Assembly (NCBI GenBank): GCA_023101725.1
Contig: JALJCO010001169.1
Span: 92,819-156,818 of the forward strand
Source of the DNA: Atherinomorus stipes
Taxonomy: Eukaryota; Chordata; Actinopteri; Atheriniformes; Atherinidae
Direction of reading: 5' to 3'
Length of the DNA stretch: 64,000 nucleotides
Shown one piece after another: positions 1 to 10,772 of the stretch. Position 1 is the first letter of the stretch. Each line of letters opens with the position of its first letter. The notes beneath the pieces were generated by a model. The model was not told the origin of the DNA, searched no databases, and saw nothing but the letters and a program-made list of their open reading frames with translations. The translations under genes were made by a program, and so were the position numbers.

Positions 1-845
1 CTTGATTGAGAACAGGTGTGGCAGTAATCTGGCCTTGGTGTGGTTAGAGAAATTGAACTCAGCTTTTCAAAGATGTGATAAATCACAGTTAATTTATGTT
101 TTAAAAGGGGGGCAATCACTTTTCACACAGGGCCATGGAGGTTTTGATCTCTTCCCGTTCAGCTTTCTCTTCACAATGCCCCACATGTTTTCGATGGGGC
201 TCAGGTCAGGTGAGTTTGTGGGCCAAGCAAGCATGGTGATCCCATGGTTGTTGAACCAAGATTTTTTACTTTTGGCAGTGTGGGCAGGTCTGTTGAAGCA
301 AGCATGAAGTGCTCCAGAATGTCATGGTAGACGTTATGCTGGATTTAATGAAACTGAGAGGTCCATTAATTATGAAGTTCCTCCACCCTTTTGAATGGCC
401 CTTTCCTGTCCATCTTCTCCAGGCTGCTGTTAGCCCTTGGACTTGTACACCGTTTTCTTCCAAACTTCTTCCTTCCACTTAACTGTCCATGAATGTGTTT
501 TGAGACAGCACTCTGTTAACACCCAGCTTCTTTTGCTATCACTTTTTGTGTCTTTCCACCTTGTGCAGGGAGTCGATGATGGTTTTCTGCACAACTGTCA
601 GATCAGCAGTCTTCCCCATGATTGTGAATTCTTCTAAACCAAGACAGGGACTTTTTAAAGGCTTGGGGCACATATGGAGGTGTTTTGGATTACTTACCTG
701 ATTAGAATGTGACAGTCTGAGCCTACAATACTGGAGCTTTTCACAGTATTCAATTTTTTTTTTCAGAATACTGTAGTTTTAGAATTTGATGTTTTCTTAA
801 GCTGCAAGTCCTAATCAGCAACATCCCAAAAAAATAAAAGCTTAA
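1..845 (-). mobile_element. Degenerate Tc1-like DNA transposon, truncated by window edge
   Basis: Read on the minus strand from about position 620, the sequence starts MGKTADLTVVQKTIID and continues into a helix-turn-helix-like region with in-frame stops. It then resumes with NRPAHTAKS, WFNNHGITMLAWP and NSPDLSPIENMWGIVKRK (about 155-290). The last motif is the block carrying the catalytic Glu of the Tc1/mariner DD34E transposases. The middle of the DDE domain is missing, with the frames abutting near 300-350, so the copy is internally deleted and inactive. The A/T-rich stretch 640-845 fits a terminal region. The exact outer boundaries and a TA duplication could not be fixed, because one end lies at or beyond base 1. 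Confidence 0.8.
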
Positions 846-2079
846 AATATATTGATTCACATATTATTTTTCTAAACAATATGTAAATTGCACCGTTTAG
901 GTTGAATAACAGAAATACATGAACTTTTTCAGGATATTCTATTTTTTTGGGTAGTACCTGAATATATTCTCTCTTCCGTATGTGCAGACTCGACATACAC
1001 CAGCAGAGGCCAGTATGGTGACAGTAAAACAAAACTCAGGCTGTCTTCACATGTGCTTTCTGATACACGCTATCGCAAACATCGAACAGAAGGAGCAAAA
1101 CACTGATTCAAGTGAGCAGTGGAGATAATGGCATATTTTTGAAAATGAGTTTGCTTTACATGAAAATACAATGTTATTTAATCCTTTCTGTGTTAATCTC
1201 TCCTGTTTGGGAATAAAATAGAAGGACATACATTCGGAGCAATGTCTCAGAGAATACTGATGCAAATATGCATGATTAGTTTCTACATCCTCAGTCTTTC
1301 AAGACATTGTCTTGGCAAGGTTTTACCTCCCCGTTTGACACATGAGAGAAATCAGGGAGTATAAAACAGACAAGGCTCCTGTACCTTCAAGCATTGTTCT
1401 TTTCAACCTTGACATCAAAGCAGAGCTTCAACAGGAGATGCGTTTTCCTTCCTTCAGCTGTGTTATCGTTTATGATCAATATCAAACAGACACACCGTAT
1501 AAATCAAACACATGCAAGCCCAAATCTCTTTCAAGTACCAACAATCTCCAACAATACACAAACTTTAGCTGTCTGTCTGTTTGCCAAGAGCAAGGAAGTC
1601 AGGAAGCATTGGCCAAACATACCCGTTCTGTAAATAGATGAGGCTTAATGCCAGGCACATACACACACTCAGTCACACACATAATACAGACACAAAACCC
1701 TGCCAGCTGCACACACACACATACAGATGGAGTCACTTGTGTCCACATGCATCGACAGGCAGCAGATTTTTCCCCAGAAAGATTCACACAAACACAAATG
1801 AGCTCGCTCCTGTACGCAAATGTGCGACTATTCACTCAAATTGAAAAACATTTGAGGCCAACAAACAGGCTGACACTCTATTCCAGGGTTTAACTAAGTC
1901 ACCACACGCATGTGGGACGTCTGAGCTGCCCTCTAATGGTGGTTATATCAAACTGCAAGAAAGGAGGGAGAAGCTGAGACTGAAGCAAGTTTCTGTTGCA
2001 CACAAGTCTCACTTTTCAAAATAAGAAGGGCTTTAAATCAGTGTTTCATCAAGAAACAAATGTATTACCTTTGATGATT
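846..2079. other. Intergenic sequence, no gene recognised
   Basis: The short open frames here show no recognisable domain and no splice structure. A CA-rich stretch (about 1660-1720) explains the His/Thr-rich translations. I see nothing else. Confidence 0.6.
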
Positions 2080-2102
2080 TCTATCTATCTATCTATCTAT
2101 CT
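2080..2102. repeat. (ATCT)n microsatellite
   Basis: About five perfect tetranucleotide units of CTAT/ATCT. Confidence 0.95.
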
Positions 2103-2202
2103 TGAACTGATAATGTATGGAGGGTGAAGGGGGACAAAATTAAATAAATAAATATTTTTATATCATAAAATACATACCTGTAAATCTCCTATTAATTAAT
2201 TA

Positions 2203-2280
2203 AATGAAATGAAATGAAAAAAATAAAAAAATTATTTATCCCCCCGAAGGGAAATATGAAGAAAACTTTTTTTTTTTTTT
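2203..2280. mobile_element. Very short LINE/SINE 3'-tail insertion in the left foldback arm
   Basis: The left arm contains about 75 extra bases that the right arm lacks. They hold a GAAAT-type simple repeat, then TTATCCCCCCGAAGGGAAAT and a T-run. The LINE 3' end at 3310-3350 has the same layout (GAAAT repeats, TTTATTCATC, AGAAGGGAAAT). The extra piece therefore looks like an extremely 5'-truncated insertion of a related retroelement tail. Confidence 0.6.
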
Positions 2281-2865
2281 TTTTTAATGTATCATTAATT
2301 TCTTAAAAACATCATTAAATAATTAAATTTACCACTAAATAATTAAATATATCATTAAATCATTAAATACATCAATAAATAATTAAATACATCATGAAAT
2401 TATGAAATATGCAATAAAATAATTAAATGTTTCATGAAATAATTAAATTTATATTTTAAAATAATGAATTTAAAGGTAGAGTCCGAAGTCCCTCCAGCGT
2501 TTCTGTTTGCAAACAACAGTATTCAAACTTAGTGCCCCTCCCTCTCAGGTTAATGGCCGCCTCGTTCTAGCTAGCCTCTTCAACTTCAAGCTTCTTCTTC
2601 AGAGCTCAGAAGCGGGTACAAGCCAAACTAAGAAGATGATAAATAAATGAATAAATAGATAAATAAGGGGGTTAGACCTACTTTGAAAAAAAAAAGAGAT
2701 TAACAGAGAAGAGGTGCATATTCTGACATATGCTCTGAGTATCAGCAGCAGCATCCACTGAAGAGGGGAAGCTACCTAAACTGATCAGTTTATGTTAATA
2801 GTTTGCACCGTACGTGGCCTTGCCAGTGTCTTTATTTTAGTGATTTAGACATATACGTACACTTA

Positions 2866-2902
2866 CCGGCCACTTTATTAGGTACACCTAATAAAGTGGA
2901 CA
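2866..2902. repeat. Palindromic transposon-end fragment
   Basis: CCACTTTATTAGGT (2870-2883) is followed after two bases by its perfect reverse complement (2886-2899). The motif ACCGGCCACTTTATTAGGTA is familiar as the end of a dispersed fish repeat. The copy here is a head-to-head fragment in the foldback spacer. Confidence 0.7.
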
Positions 2903-3296
2903 CAGGAGGCATGAAATAATTAGATACACAGTGAAATAATTAAATAGATTTTTAAATAAAATTTTTCTTTACAATGTCATTTAAGTATTTAAATTCATTA
3001 TTTTAAAAGGTATAATGATTTCAAGGGACATTTAATTATTTAATTGCATATTTCATAATTTCATGATGTATTTAATTATTTATTGATGTATTTCATAATT
3101 TAATGATATATTTAATTATTTAGTGGTAAATTTAATTATTATTTAATGATGTTTTTAAGAAATTAGTGATACATTTAATTTATTAATGGGAGATTTAAAG
3201 GTATGTATTTAATGGTATATTTATTTATTTCATGACATATTTATTTATTTACTTTTGTCCCCCCTCACCCTCCATAATAATGCACTCAAAATGTCA

Positions 3297-3706
3297 TGAA
3301 ATGAAAATGAAATGAAATGAAAAATACTTTATTCATCTCAGAAGGGAAATTCAGCATTGTAAAAGCTCACTCTTTTTTTTTTAAACAATCTAACATTTAT
3401 ACGCAATGATAATATAGCAATAATAATAAGTCAGTCAGTCTTGTGTTTGAGGGTGATGCTGCTGGCAGGAATGAATTTCTGTATCTCTCCGTCCTACAGT
3501 GAACCTGACGCAGCCTCCCACTGAACACACTCTGTTGATTCTTCACCATGTTGTGGAGAGGGTGGGAAGAATCCTCCAATATCTTCATCATCTTGTGCAG
3601 CATTGTTTTCTGAACAATCAGCTACAGCGGCTCCAGAGTTATTCCCAGCACAGAACCAGCTTCCTTGATCAGCTTGTTTAGATTCTTCAAGTCTCTGGTT
3701 CTGATG
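3297..3706 (-). pseudogene. LINE ORF2 C-terminus and 3' tail (distal half of a split LINE)
   Basis: On the minus strand the frame continues directly from the sequence at 10381 and upward. The residues IRTRDLKNLNKLIKEAGS (about 3650-3706) and then MLHKMMKILEDSSHPLHNM lead to a stop near 3397. The 3' untranslated tail follows, ending in GAATTTCCCTTCTGAG and (ATTTC)-like repeats at 3297-3345. A reverse transcriptase C-terminal tail followed by a simple-repeat 3' end is typical of the CR1/L2/Rex group of non-LTR retrotransposons. At least one in-frame stop is present. The two halves were separated by the hAT insertion at 3715-10372, whose 8 bp duplication lies exactly at the break. Confidence 0.85.
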
Positions 3707-4639
3707 CTGCTGCCCAGGGCTTAACATTAACACCCGCCAACCCGCCAAATGTGGGGGAATTTCAGCAGTGGTGGGTAACACGGCCACTCCAACTAGCCAC
3801 TTTGGCGTGTTGAATTCTATTTACATTTTAATTGTAGTTTTCTCAAACAGCATCTGAAATAATAAACTAACTTAAATGTTAGACTAAAAACTACAACTGC
3901 CATGAGCACTGCCTCGCACAGTGTTTGCTCATTGGGCCATTTGTGGCCGACATCACTAGAGGCTCTCCTGTGGAGAGCGCAGTTGTGAAGCGAGGCGCTG
4001 CTAGCTGAGATCGGCTTTCCAAAAGGGACGAACTTTCCTTCTGCACGTCCCATCTTCACAGTTCTACCTGCAGCGCTTAGTTCATGTTCAATATGAGAAA
4101 GCACAAGTTGTCTGAATGTGGCTCAGAGTCAGACCGTGAAGCAGCAGTCTTTTCTGTTTTTAGTTTTCTCCCGAATGTGTCAAATCCAGATCCCTCATAC
4201 TGCAGCTGTTTTAACGCTGGTTGTGGGCAGTGATGATGAAGATTTAACGTGTTGGACTCGAGCACTGAGATAGCATAACTAACAAGGATTAAGTGATTTT
4301 CCGCTGTTTTTTTCACTGGGAGACGTGGTCTACCTGTGTGACGAGCTGAGCCATGCCCAAAATGATTGCTGCAGGCCGGCGGAGATCCGCCCAAGCTCCG
4401 GTGTGCTCATAGAGCCGCACACATCAATGCAAGTTTGTGATATAAACATCCTGAATGTGCATGGTAGCATGTTTTATAAGCCATTCCGAAAGATGCAGCA
4501 ATGTATTCACAATATAGCATCCACTATTACTGAGGATTGAACACATGATGGATCCAATGTGAGCACTTTGAGTGTCCAGCAGTAAAAGCACAATATACAG
4601 GGGTTAGACAATGAAACTGAAACACCTGCCATTTTAGTG

Positions 4640-5345
4640 TGGGAGGTTTCATGGCTGAATTGGACCAGCCTGGTGGCCAATCTTCATTTGTCTTCAGCAG
4701 AATTAAATGTGCACCTCAGCTCTCCTGTTTCCACCAGAACTGTCCATTGGGAGCTCCACAGGGTGAATATACACGGTTGGACTGCTAAAGCCAAACCGTG
4801 TATCACTCGTGCCAATGCCAAATGTCGGTTTCAATGATGCAAGGAGCACAAATCTTGGGCTGTGGACAATGTGAAACATGTATTGTTCTCTGATGAGTCC
4901 ACCTTTACTGTTTTCCCCACATCCGGGAGAGTTTTCGGTGTAGAGAAGCCCCAAAGAAGCGTACCACCCAGATTATTGCATGGCCAGAGTGAAGCATGGG
5001 GGTGGATCAGTGATGGTTTGGGCGGCCATATCATGGCATTCGCTTGGCCCAATAGTTGTGCTAGATGGGCGTGTCACTGCCAAGGACTACCGAACCATTC
5101 TGGAGGACCATGTGCATCCAATGGTTCAAACATTGTATCCTGAAGGCGGTGTAGTATATCAGGATGATAATGCACCAATACACACAGCAAGACTGGTGAA
5201 AGATTGGTTTGAAGAGCATGAAAGTAAAGTTGAACATCTCCCATGGCCTGCAAAGTCACCAGATCTAAATATTATTGAGCCACTTTGGGGTGTTTTGGAG
5301 GAGCTAGTCAAGAAATGTTTTCCTCCACCAGCATCACGTAGTAAC
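4640..5345 (+). pseudogene. Tc1-like transposase pseudogene (5' part; 3' end at 9672-9761)
   Basis: Successive fragments are HLSSPVSTRTVHWELHRVNI, LFSDESTFTVFPTSGRV (first catalytic Asp), MARVKHGGGSVMVWAAIS, VYQDDNAPIHTARLVKDW (second Asp) and WPAKSPDLNIIEPLWGVLEE (catalytic Glu). The spacing between the last two fits DD34E. There is an in-frame TGA near 4838 and a frameshift around 4940. The frame is cut at 5348 by a Harbinger-like insertion. The tail resumes past both insertions as VQDLYMSFRRRIVAVLAAEG and ends in TAA at about 9759-9761. The open frame running on to 5582 is chimeric, because its last ~75 residues come from the inserted element. Confidence 0.88.
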
Positions 5346-5348
5346 CTG

Positions 5349-6801
5349 GGGCCTCATGTACAAAGGGTTCGTACGCACAAAAACGTGGCGTACGATCATT
5401 TCCACGGTAAAGTCGACATGTATCAAGAATGGAGTGACCGTGGAAATGTGCGGTGCTTCACGTCAACTTCATGGCTGGCGTACGAACGTTTCTACAGCTG
5501 TGGAGACTTTGGAGACACTTGGAGGCGACACTGGGAAACTGTTAAAAGAAATAAATGTGAAAACAACCAGTCCCCAGACTGAGTGATGTGGTCAGACACA
5601 TGAACAAACAGCCCTCATAAACAATTAACACCTGCGTCTGCAATTATGTGTGGATATAAAAGCGCAAAGTGGAGCAAAAATAGGCTCCTTTCCAGCAGCT
5701 GTTTTAGATGGAAGAAAACGTTCACAATAGTGGATATACAGAGAGAGTGTTTTTAGAGGTCGAGAAGATTTACTGATTTAATGATAACTGGCTGGTCAGA
5801 CGCTTTAAGTTCCCAGAGACATCTCTGTGCACAGAGCTGAAGCCAGGCTGGGGGGGCAACACACCCAGCTGTGCCTCCACGCGCTCCGGCGAATAAATTC
5901 ACTTATATGCCGGTTTGTTTATTAATGCACTTAATTTGTGAGGACATCTATAGGATGATCTGTTCAATCACTTATACCAACACAGCAGGGGGAGGACTCG
6001 GCCGGTATGGCGATTTAACAGTAGCAGGTCGGTTACATCTACATTCCGGAATTAGGAAACCCCCGAGGCTGTGACGCAGGTGATGCAGGAGGAATTCCCA
6101 ATGCTGCACGTCCTCTTATGGTAATAGATTGTGTCAGCTGATAAATACAGTATTTCCCGTGACATCAGGCTGTGAGGAGGCGACTGTATAAACACACGTT
6201 TCACAAATATATATTTATTTACCTTTAGAAAAACCGCGTGAACTCCCACCACCTCTGAAAGACGAAATGCAGTCATGAGCAGCCGTCCTCTGATTCACAT
6301 CCAACATGAAGTTGGACCACTTCGTTTTTCGGCTTGTGTGCGTGACTCTGACCCCCCATCTTTGACCGCGACGCACACTGTCCCATTCACTTTTCTGTTG
6401 GGTGTGTTGCCGGACAACAGCGTGTTAAAGTTCACATTTTTGCGCATTTATACTTAAACAAGCTGCCTCAAGTTCGTTCTCCGTGATTTTTTTTCATTTT
6501 CGTTCACTGTCATGCTCATATTTTGTCTTTCTGATGGTGCAGAGAGGAGAATCTCCGCTGCAGATCTCATTTAAATGTAATTTGCGTATTTATGTTGGGG
6601 GTGTGGACAGGGAGGCGTCAGGTACTCCAACATGTGCGCTCAATTCCACGTTGATTGGGATGTACAAAGGAAAAGTACTTGGATCCATGCGTGTGCACAG
6701 TTTCATACATCTGAAAACTTTTGTGCGTATGATGTTTTCAGGATTTGATCGTACGCCGGGTTTCAGTTGGAAATCCACGCAACTCTTTGTACATGAGGCC
6801 C
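5349..6801. mobile_element. Harbinger-like non-autonomous element (nest level 3)
   Basis: Terminal inverted repeats GGGCCTCATGTACAAAG and CTTTGTACATGAGGCCC lie inside the Tc1 transposase. The duplicated target is best read as CTG (5346-5348 and 6802-6804), although the boundary can slide by one or two bases. The precise excision product (AAC CTG GCCAC) is consistent with the host frame. The interior encodes no recognised protein. Its 6040-6545 part recurs at 13475-14065. The superfamily is inferred from the GGGCC end and 3 bp duplication. Confidence 0.75.
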
Positions 6802-7030
6802 CTGGCCACTATCCTGCAGTAGTATGGCTTAAAATTAGAGCCCGACCGATATATCGGGCCGATTTTGGCGTCTGGCTCATTAATCGGCATCGGCCAAAAT
6901 GTGGCCGATATGAAAATTCTAGTTTTGCTTTAAACAGCAAAAAGAAACTTCTGCTGCGCGCTTCTGCTCTCCCCCCTCCCTTCCTGAAAGCTGCTCGTGC
7001 TGCTCCTTGCCTCCTCCCCCTCCCCTTACA

Positions 7031-7946
7031 CAGTGTTGTATAAAGTACCCAAAAGCCATACTTGAGTAAAAGTAAAAGTACCTTACTGGAAAATGACTCA
7101 AGTAAAAGTGAAAGTCACCTGCTAGAATATTACTTGAGTAAAAGTAAAAAAGTAGCTAGTATTTACTGTACTTAAGTATCAAAAGTAAAAAGTACTGTTA
7201 ATAAAATGCAATCAGAAATTTGAGTTTAACATTTTCTTTATTTCTGTTTAATTTATTTTTTAAGTTTTAATTTGCAAAGTGTAAAGGAACTTCAATACCT
7301 CCTTACATAAACCCAACCATATAAAAAAATATTGTATACACAAACATCCTTACAGACCTGCGTGCATGCCTACCAACATTCATACCCACCTTCATTCAAT
7401 ATTAAATCATTCCAAATAAACTCTTGGTGCTTGGAGGTGATGCAAACAAACAAAGAACTTGATTGATTGAACTTAAACGTGGCTACAGTGCGACAGCACT
7501 TAAACTGTCCATCCAGTCATTACTGAACCCAGAAAAACTTTTTGTTTAACATCAAAAGAAGTTGTTTCTCAAAATGGTGAGAACTCAGTCTGGTTCTTCT
7601 TGGACTAAAGACCAGACCAGCGATGCTAAACAGCTGTACACCTGCTGCTGAGGCAGGTAAAGGTGTGTTTAGCTTCAGAGACGGCTGCACAAGCCTGCTG
7701 CTACTAGTCCCACTACAACAAAACAAAGATTGTCATTGGCTGTTACGTTTCTTGTTATTTTGTAATGAGTAACTAAGATGCTCAGGTAAATGTAATGGAG
7801 TAAAAGTATTGATTTTTCTCGGAAAATGTAGTGAAGTAAAAGTAAAAGTAATCAGAAATAGAAGTAGTAAAGTAAAGTACAAATATAAAAAAATACTACT
7901 TAAGTAAAGTAACTAAGTATTTTTACTTAGTTACTATACAACACTG
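7031..7946. mobile_element. hAT MITE (nest level 4)
   Basis: The ends CAGTGTTGTATA and TATACAACACTG are flanked by the perfect duplication CCCTTACA (7023-7030 and 7947-7954). Subterminal regions are rich in GTAAAAGTA and TACTTAAGTA motifs. There is no coding capacity. Confidence 0.93.
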
Positions 7947-8101
7947 CCCTTACAGAGAGCAGCGCTTTCTCTGCACCCCCTCCCTACTCCCCCTCGCACA
8001 CACACGCGCTACGCAGGCAGAGATGAGAGCAGACCAGACCGATGCAGACGTTTCCTCCTGGTAAGCTGGGACTTTTTAAAACTATATAAAACTACACTTT
8101 A

Positions 8102-8580
8102 TGCTGCGTTCCATTTTCATCGGAACTGGGAAGTGGGAACTGGGGGGTGACGTCACACCCGACCAACTTGCGTTCCAGCTCACTGGTCGGAAAACCAGTT
8201 AGCAACCTAGCAAAACAACGTGTTTGCTAAGGCTATTGTTATTAGCCGTTGTTGACACAACTGGTGTTGTAGTTCACATATACGACATGAAAAATGTGAA
8301 TTACACTACAGCAGCTTCCCCTTACATCTGTATAAACCAATACTACGTGTACGATTGATTTATGCAACAAAATATAAGTAAGAAGTGTAAATAAATGTAA
8401 CATTACAGAAGCTTCTAAAACTGCTAACACTGGGCGCGGCCATCTTTAAATCTGAACTCGGAGCTGCGAGAGTTGTCCGACTTTCCGAGTGGGAAATCCG
8501 ACTTCAGGGGGGCGTTCCAGTTGAAACTTCCTACTCGGAACTGGGAATTTCCGACTTCCGAGTTCAAATGGAATGCAGCA
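8102..8580. mobile_element. TTA-flanked MITE (nest level 4)
   Basis: The inverted ends TGCTGCGTTCCATTT and AAATGGAATGCAGCA are flanked by TTA (8099-8101 and 8581-8583). The 3 bp duplication suggests PIF/Harbinger. The interior repeats motifs such as CGGAACTGGGAA in both orientations. It is non-coding. Confidence 0.85.
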
Positions 8581-9278
8581 TTAGTGCTCCGTGACAACAA
8601 ACGTCCTCGAGGAAACACGCTGTTAGAGCGCATTAAGGAGAGCAGGCGAGTTTTAAATGCGCTAGTTTTAGCGACAATATTAGCATTTTAACAGTGCAAG
8701 TTGCCTCTTTGTGAAATAAACACAAAGATGCAGCTGCTAACTCCATCTCTACTATTAGCTAATGTCAGACTGTTATACAGCAGTAAACGCTGTGTAACTC
8801 GCCTCTTTGTGACACAAACGAGATAAATGCAACTGTTAACTTCCATCTCCTGTTATCTAATATAAAATTATTATATTGTGTCCCTCTACACTTCATGCCA
8901 TGCAGGTTTTACTGGGACTCGTAAATACAGAAGTTTAATTTTTTTGTTAAACTAATTAAAAAGCTCCAACTAATGTATTTATTTGTAATTCTGTTTAGAT
9001 TTAAAAGCTGCAACATTGCTCTTAAATCTAGTTTAGTCCCTTGTGTTAAGTGGAAGATGGAACTTTTGAAGCTTAAAGATGACAAATTTATATTTCTAAG
9101 GTGTTTTAGTGAATGAGTCTTTAAAAATATATCATTCATTTATAAAACACCTTCCATTAGTCTGTGTGTTATCACTGTAAGCTCTTTGCAGCAACTTGTT
9201 TTCATTTTGAAATGGTCATCTATAGTACTGAAACCTAATTACTAAAATACACTAAATGTCTATATATTCATTCCCAGG

Positions 9279-9442
9279 AAGAGGAAAAGAGTGAGGTGGA
9301 GCCACTTCATAAAGATTTAACAGGTGTTAGATGCAACATCTGTGGTGTGAACATTAGCCTGGGCTGCAGCAACAGTAAGGCAGAAAACACAACAAATCTG
9401 TGTCACCACCTAAAACATCATCACAGATTCTGGATGATCTGA
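9279..9442 (+). pseudogene. BED zinc-finger exon remnant of the hAT element
   Basis: A splice acceptor (TTCATTCCCAG) precedes an open stretch translating to RCNICGVNISLG, a short linker and TTNLCHHLKHHH. The C-x2-C ... H-x(3-5)-H layout and the T-N-L before the histidines are typical of BED fingers at the N-terminus of hAT transposases. The frame stops at about 9439-9441 and no DDE/dimerisation domain follows, so this is a fossil exon. It independently supports the hAT assignment. Confidence 0.75.
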
Positions 9443-9826
9443 TTCTTAGTGTTGAATCACATTTTGGTCATTATAAGAATTTAAGTTGGACTACAGTTAG
9501 ACAGTATGTATGTCCTGTATGCCCATGTTCATTTTTTAATATCCTGGCTGATATATATCGGCTGACATCGGATATCGGCCAATATATCGGATATCGGGTT
9601 TTTTAAAGCCCCCAATATCGGTATCAGAATCGGCCTCAAAAATCCCATATCGGTCGGGCTCTACTTAAAATCCCTCTGACCACTGTTCAGGACTTGTATA
9701 TGTCATTTCGAAGACGAATTGTCGCTGTATTGGCTGCAGAGGGAGACCCCACACCATACTAATAAATTATTGTGGTCTGAAACCAAGTGTTTCAGTTTCA
9801 TTGTCTAACCCCTGTATATCGAATCC

Positions 9827-9833
9827 ATTATTA

Positions 9834-9895
<62 letters not shown>
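9827..9895. repeat. (ATT)n microsatellite
   Basis: About 20 units of TTA/ATT, directly beside the Tc1 right end. Confidence 0.95.
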
Positions 9896-9897
<2 letters not shown>

Positions 9898-10382
9898 CAG
9901 ACAGGGACTGTAGGATGAAGGCTGTGGGGGTGAAAAGATTTAGTGGTCTCTTTTGTTTTGATTTTTTCTTCTCTGTAGTTGCCTATTTAGTCTACTGCTG
10001 TAAATAAATACTGAAACAGACAGGGATTCTTTTTCAGATTTTTTTCCAGTTCAGTTTTTATCTTTTAAATTAATCTTTTACTCCCCTGCACCATTTTTAA
10101 AATGCAAAAAGAAGCCACATTTTTTATTACTTTGTACTGTACGCTGCATATTTTCATATAAAAGGAGCTTTACACAGAACCCTATCAGAGCTGAGTTATT
10201 TACGTTTAAAAAAGTATCTAGTTTAAGTAAACTTTAGCAGGCCATAGTCAGCTTTAATTCTATTAAACATTTTTTCTCAACAACAAAATTGTGGCTAGTG
10301 AAAATGTTGAGTAACTTTGGAAAACCACTGGCCACAGTGGCTGGTGAGCAAAAAAGTTAATGTCAAGCCCTGCTGCTGCCCC

Positions 10383-10772
10383 AGCAGATGGCTGCAAAGC
10401 TGATTGCACTTTCCACAACAGACTTGTAAAAGATCTGCAACATCTTGGTGCAGACGTTGAATGATCTCAGCTTCCTTAAGAAGTAGAGTCTACTCTGACC
10501 TTTCTTGTAGATGTAGTCAGTGTTGCATTACCAGTTAAGTCTGTTGTTCAGCTGAACTCCAAGGTATTTGTAGTTCTCCACCACCTCCACCCCCTCTTCC
10601 AGGATGTAGACAGGACTATGCTGCTTATTCTTGCTCCTCCTGAAGTCAACAATCATCTCTTTAGTCTTGCTGGTATTTAAGATGAGGTGATTGTTATCGC
10701 ACCATTTCACAAACTGAGTGATCAGTTCCCTGTACTTGGCTTCTTGTCCATCACTGATACACCCTGGTCTCC
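10383..10772 (-). pseudogene. LINE reverse transcriptase C-terminal remnant
   Basis: Starting in a different frame from the endonuclease, the sequence reads CISDGQEAKYRELITQF, then LILNTSKTKEMIVDFRRSK, then VVENYKYLGVQLNNRLNW. After an in-frame stop it continues FLRKLRSFNVCTKMLQIFYK to FAAICWGSS at the hAT break. The first motif normally follows the RT palm, so the fingers/palm region including the YADD box has been deleted. The join lies at about 10,770 in GACCAGGGTGTATC, where the two frames overlap. Confidence 0.88.

Larger units (their letters stand above)
2113..3283. repeat. AT-rich foldback repeat with ~300 bp inverted arms
   Basis: The left arm (about 2113-2474) and right arm (about 2991-3283) are reverse complements over most of their length. 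The outer edges are ATGGAGGGTGA on the left and TCACCCTCCAT on the right. Inside, both arms consist of a degenerate ~18 bp unit such as ATCATTAAATAATTAAAT. The spacer is unrelated, unique-looking sequence. The structure resembles a foldback/long-TIR element of unknown superfamily. No target duplication was identified. Confidence 0.8.
6836..9663 (+). mobile_element. hAT element (nest level 3) with BED-finger remnant
   Basis: The termini are TAGAGCCCGACCGATAT and its reverse complement. They are flanked by the perfect 8 bp duplication CTTAAAAT (6828-6835 and 9664-9671). Inside are a possible first exon ending at a TCCTCCTG|GTAAGC donor (about 8060) and a BED-finger exon remnant at 9279-9442. 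Two further elements are inserted. No catalytic domain remains. Confidence 0.93.
4598..9814 (+). mobile_element. Tc1-like transposon (nest level 2)
   Basis: The inverted ends are CAGGGGTTAGACAATGAAAC at 4598 and its reverse complement ending at 9814, each flanked by TA. Removing the two nested insertions (5349-6801 and 6836-9663, with duplications) leaves about 925 bp, short for a Tc1 element. The transposase N-terminus is largely gone. Confidence 0.92.
3715..10372. mobile_element. hAT-type element (outer nest level 1), non-autonomous
   Basis: The left end CAGGGCTTAACATTAAC and the reverse complement of the right end CAGGGCTTGACATTAAC form terminal inverted repeats. A perfect 8 bp target duplication, CTGCTGCC (3707-3714 and 10373-10380), flanks the element, as expected for hAT. 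Its own sequence is only 3715-4597 and 9815-10372. No transposase was recognised in those parts. The rest is nested insertions. The target is the coding region of a LINE. Confidence 0.92.

Noticed and set aside
1638..1893. His/Thr-rich frames
   Set aside because: Explained by CA-rich simple sequence.
4980..5582. A single 200-codon transposase frame
   Set aside because: The last ~75 codons come from the inserted Harbinger-like element, so it is a chimera; the real Tc1 tail is at 9672-9761.
6483..7043. 186-codon + strand frame
   Set aside because: It runs across the boundary of the Harbinger-like element, the Tc1 remnant and the start of a hAT, so it cannot be one gene.
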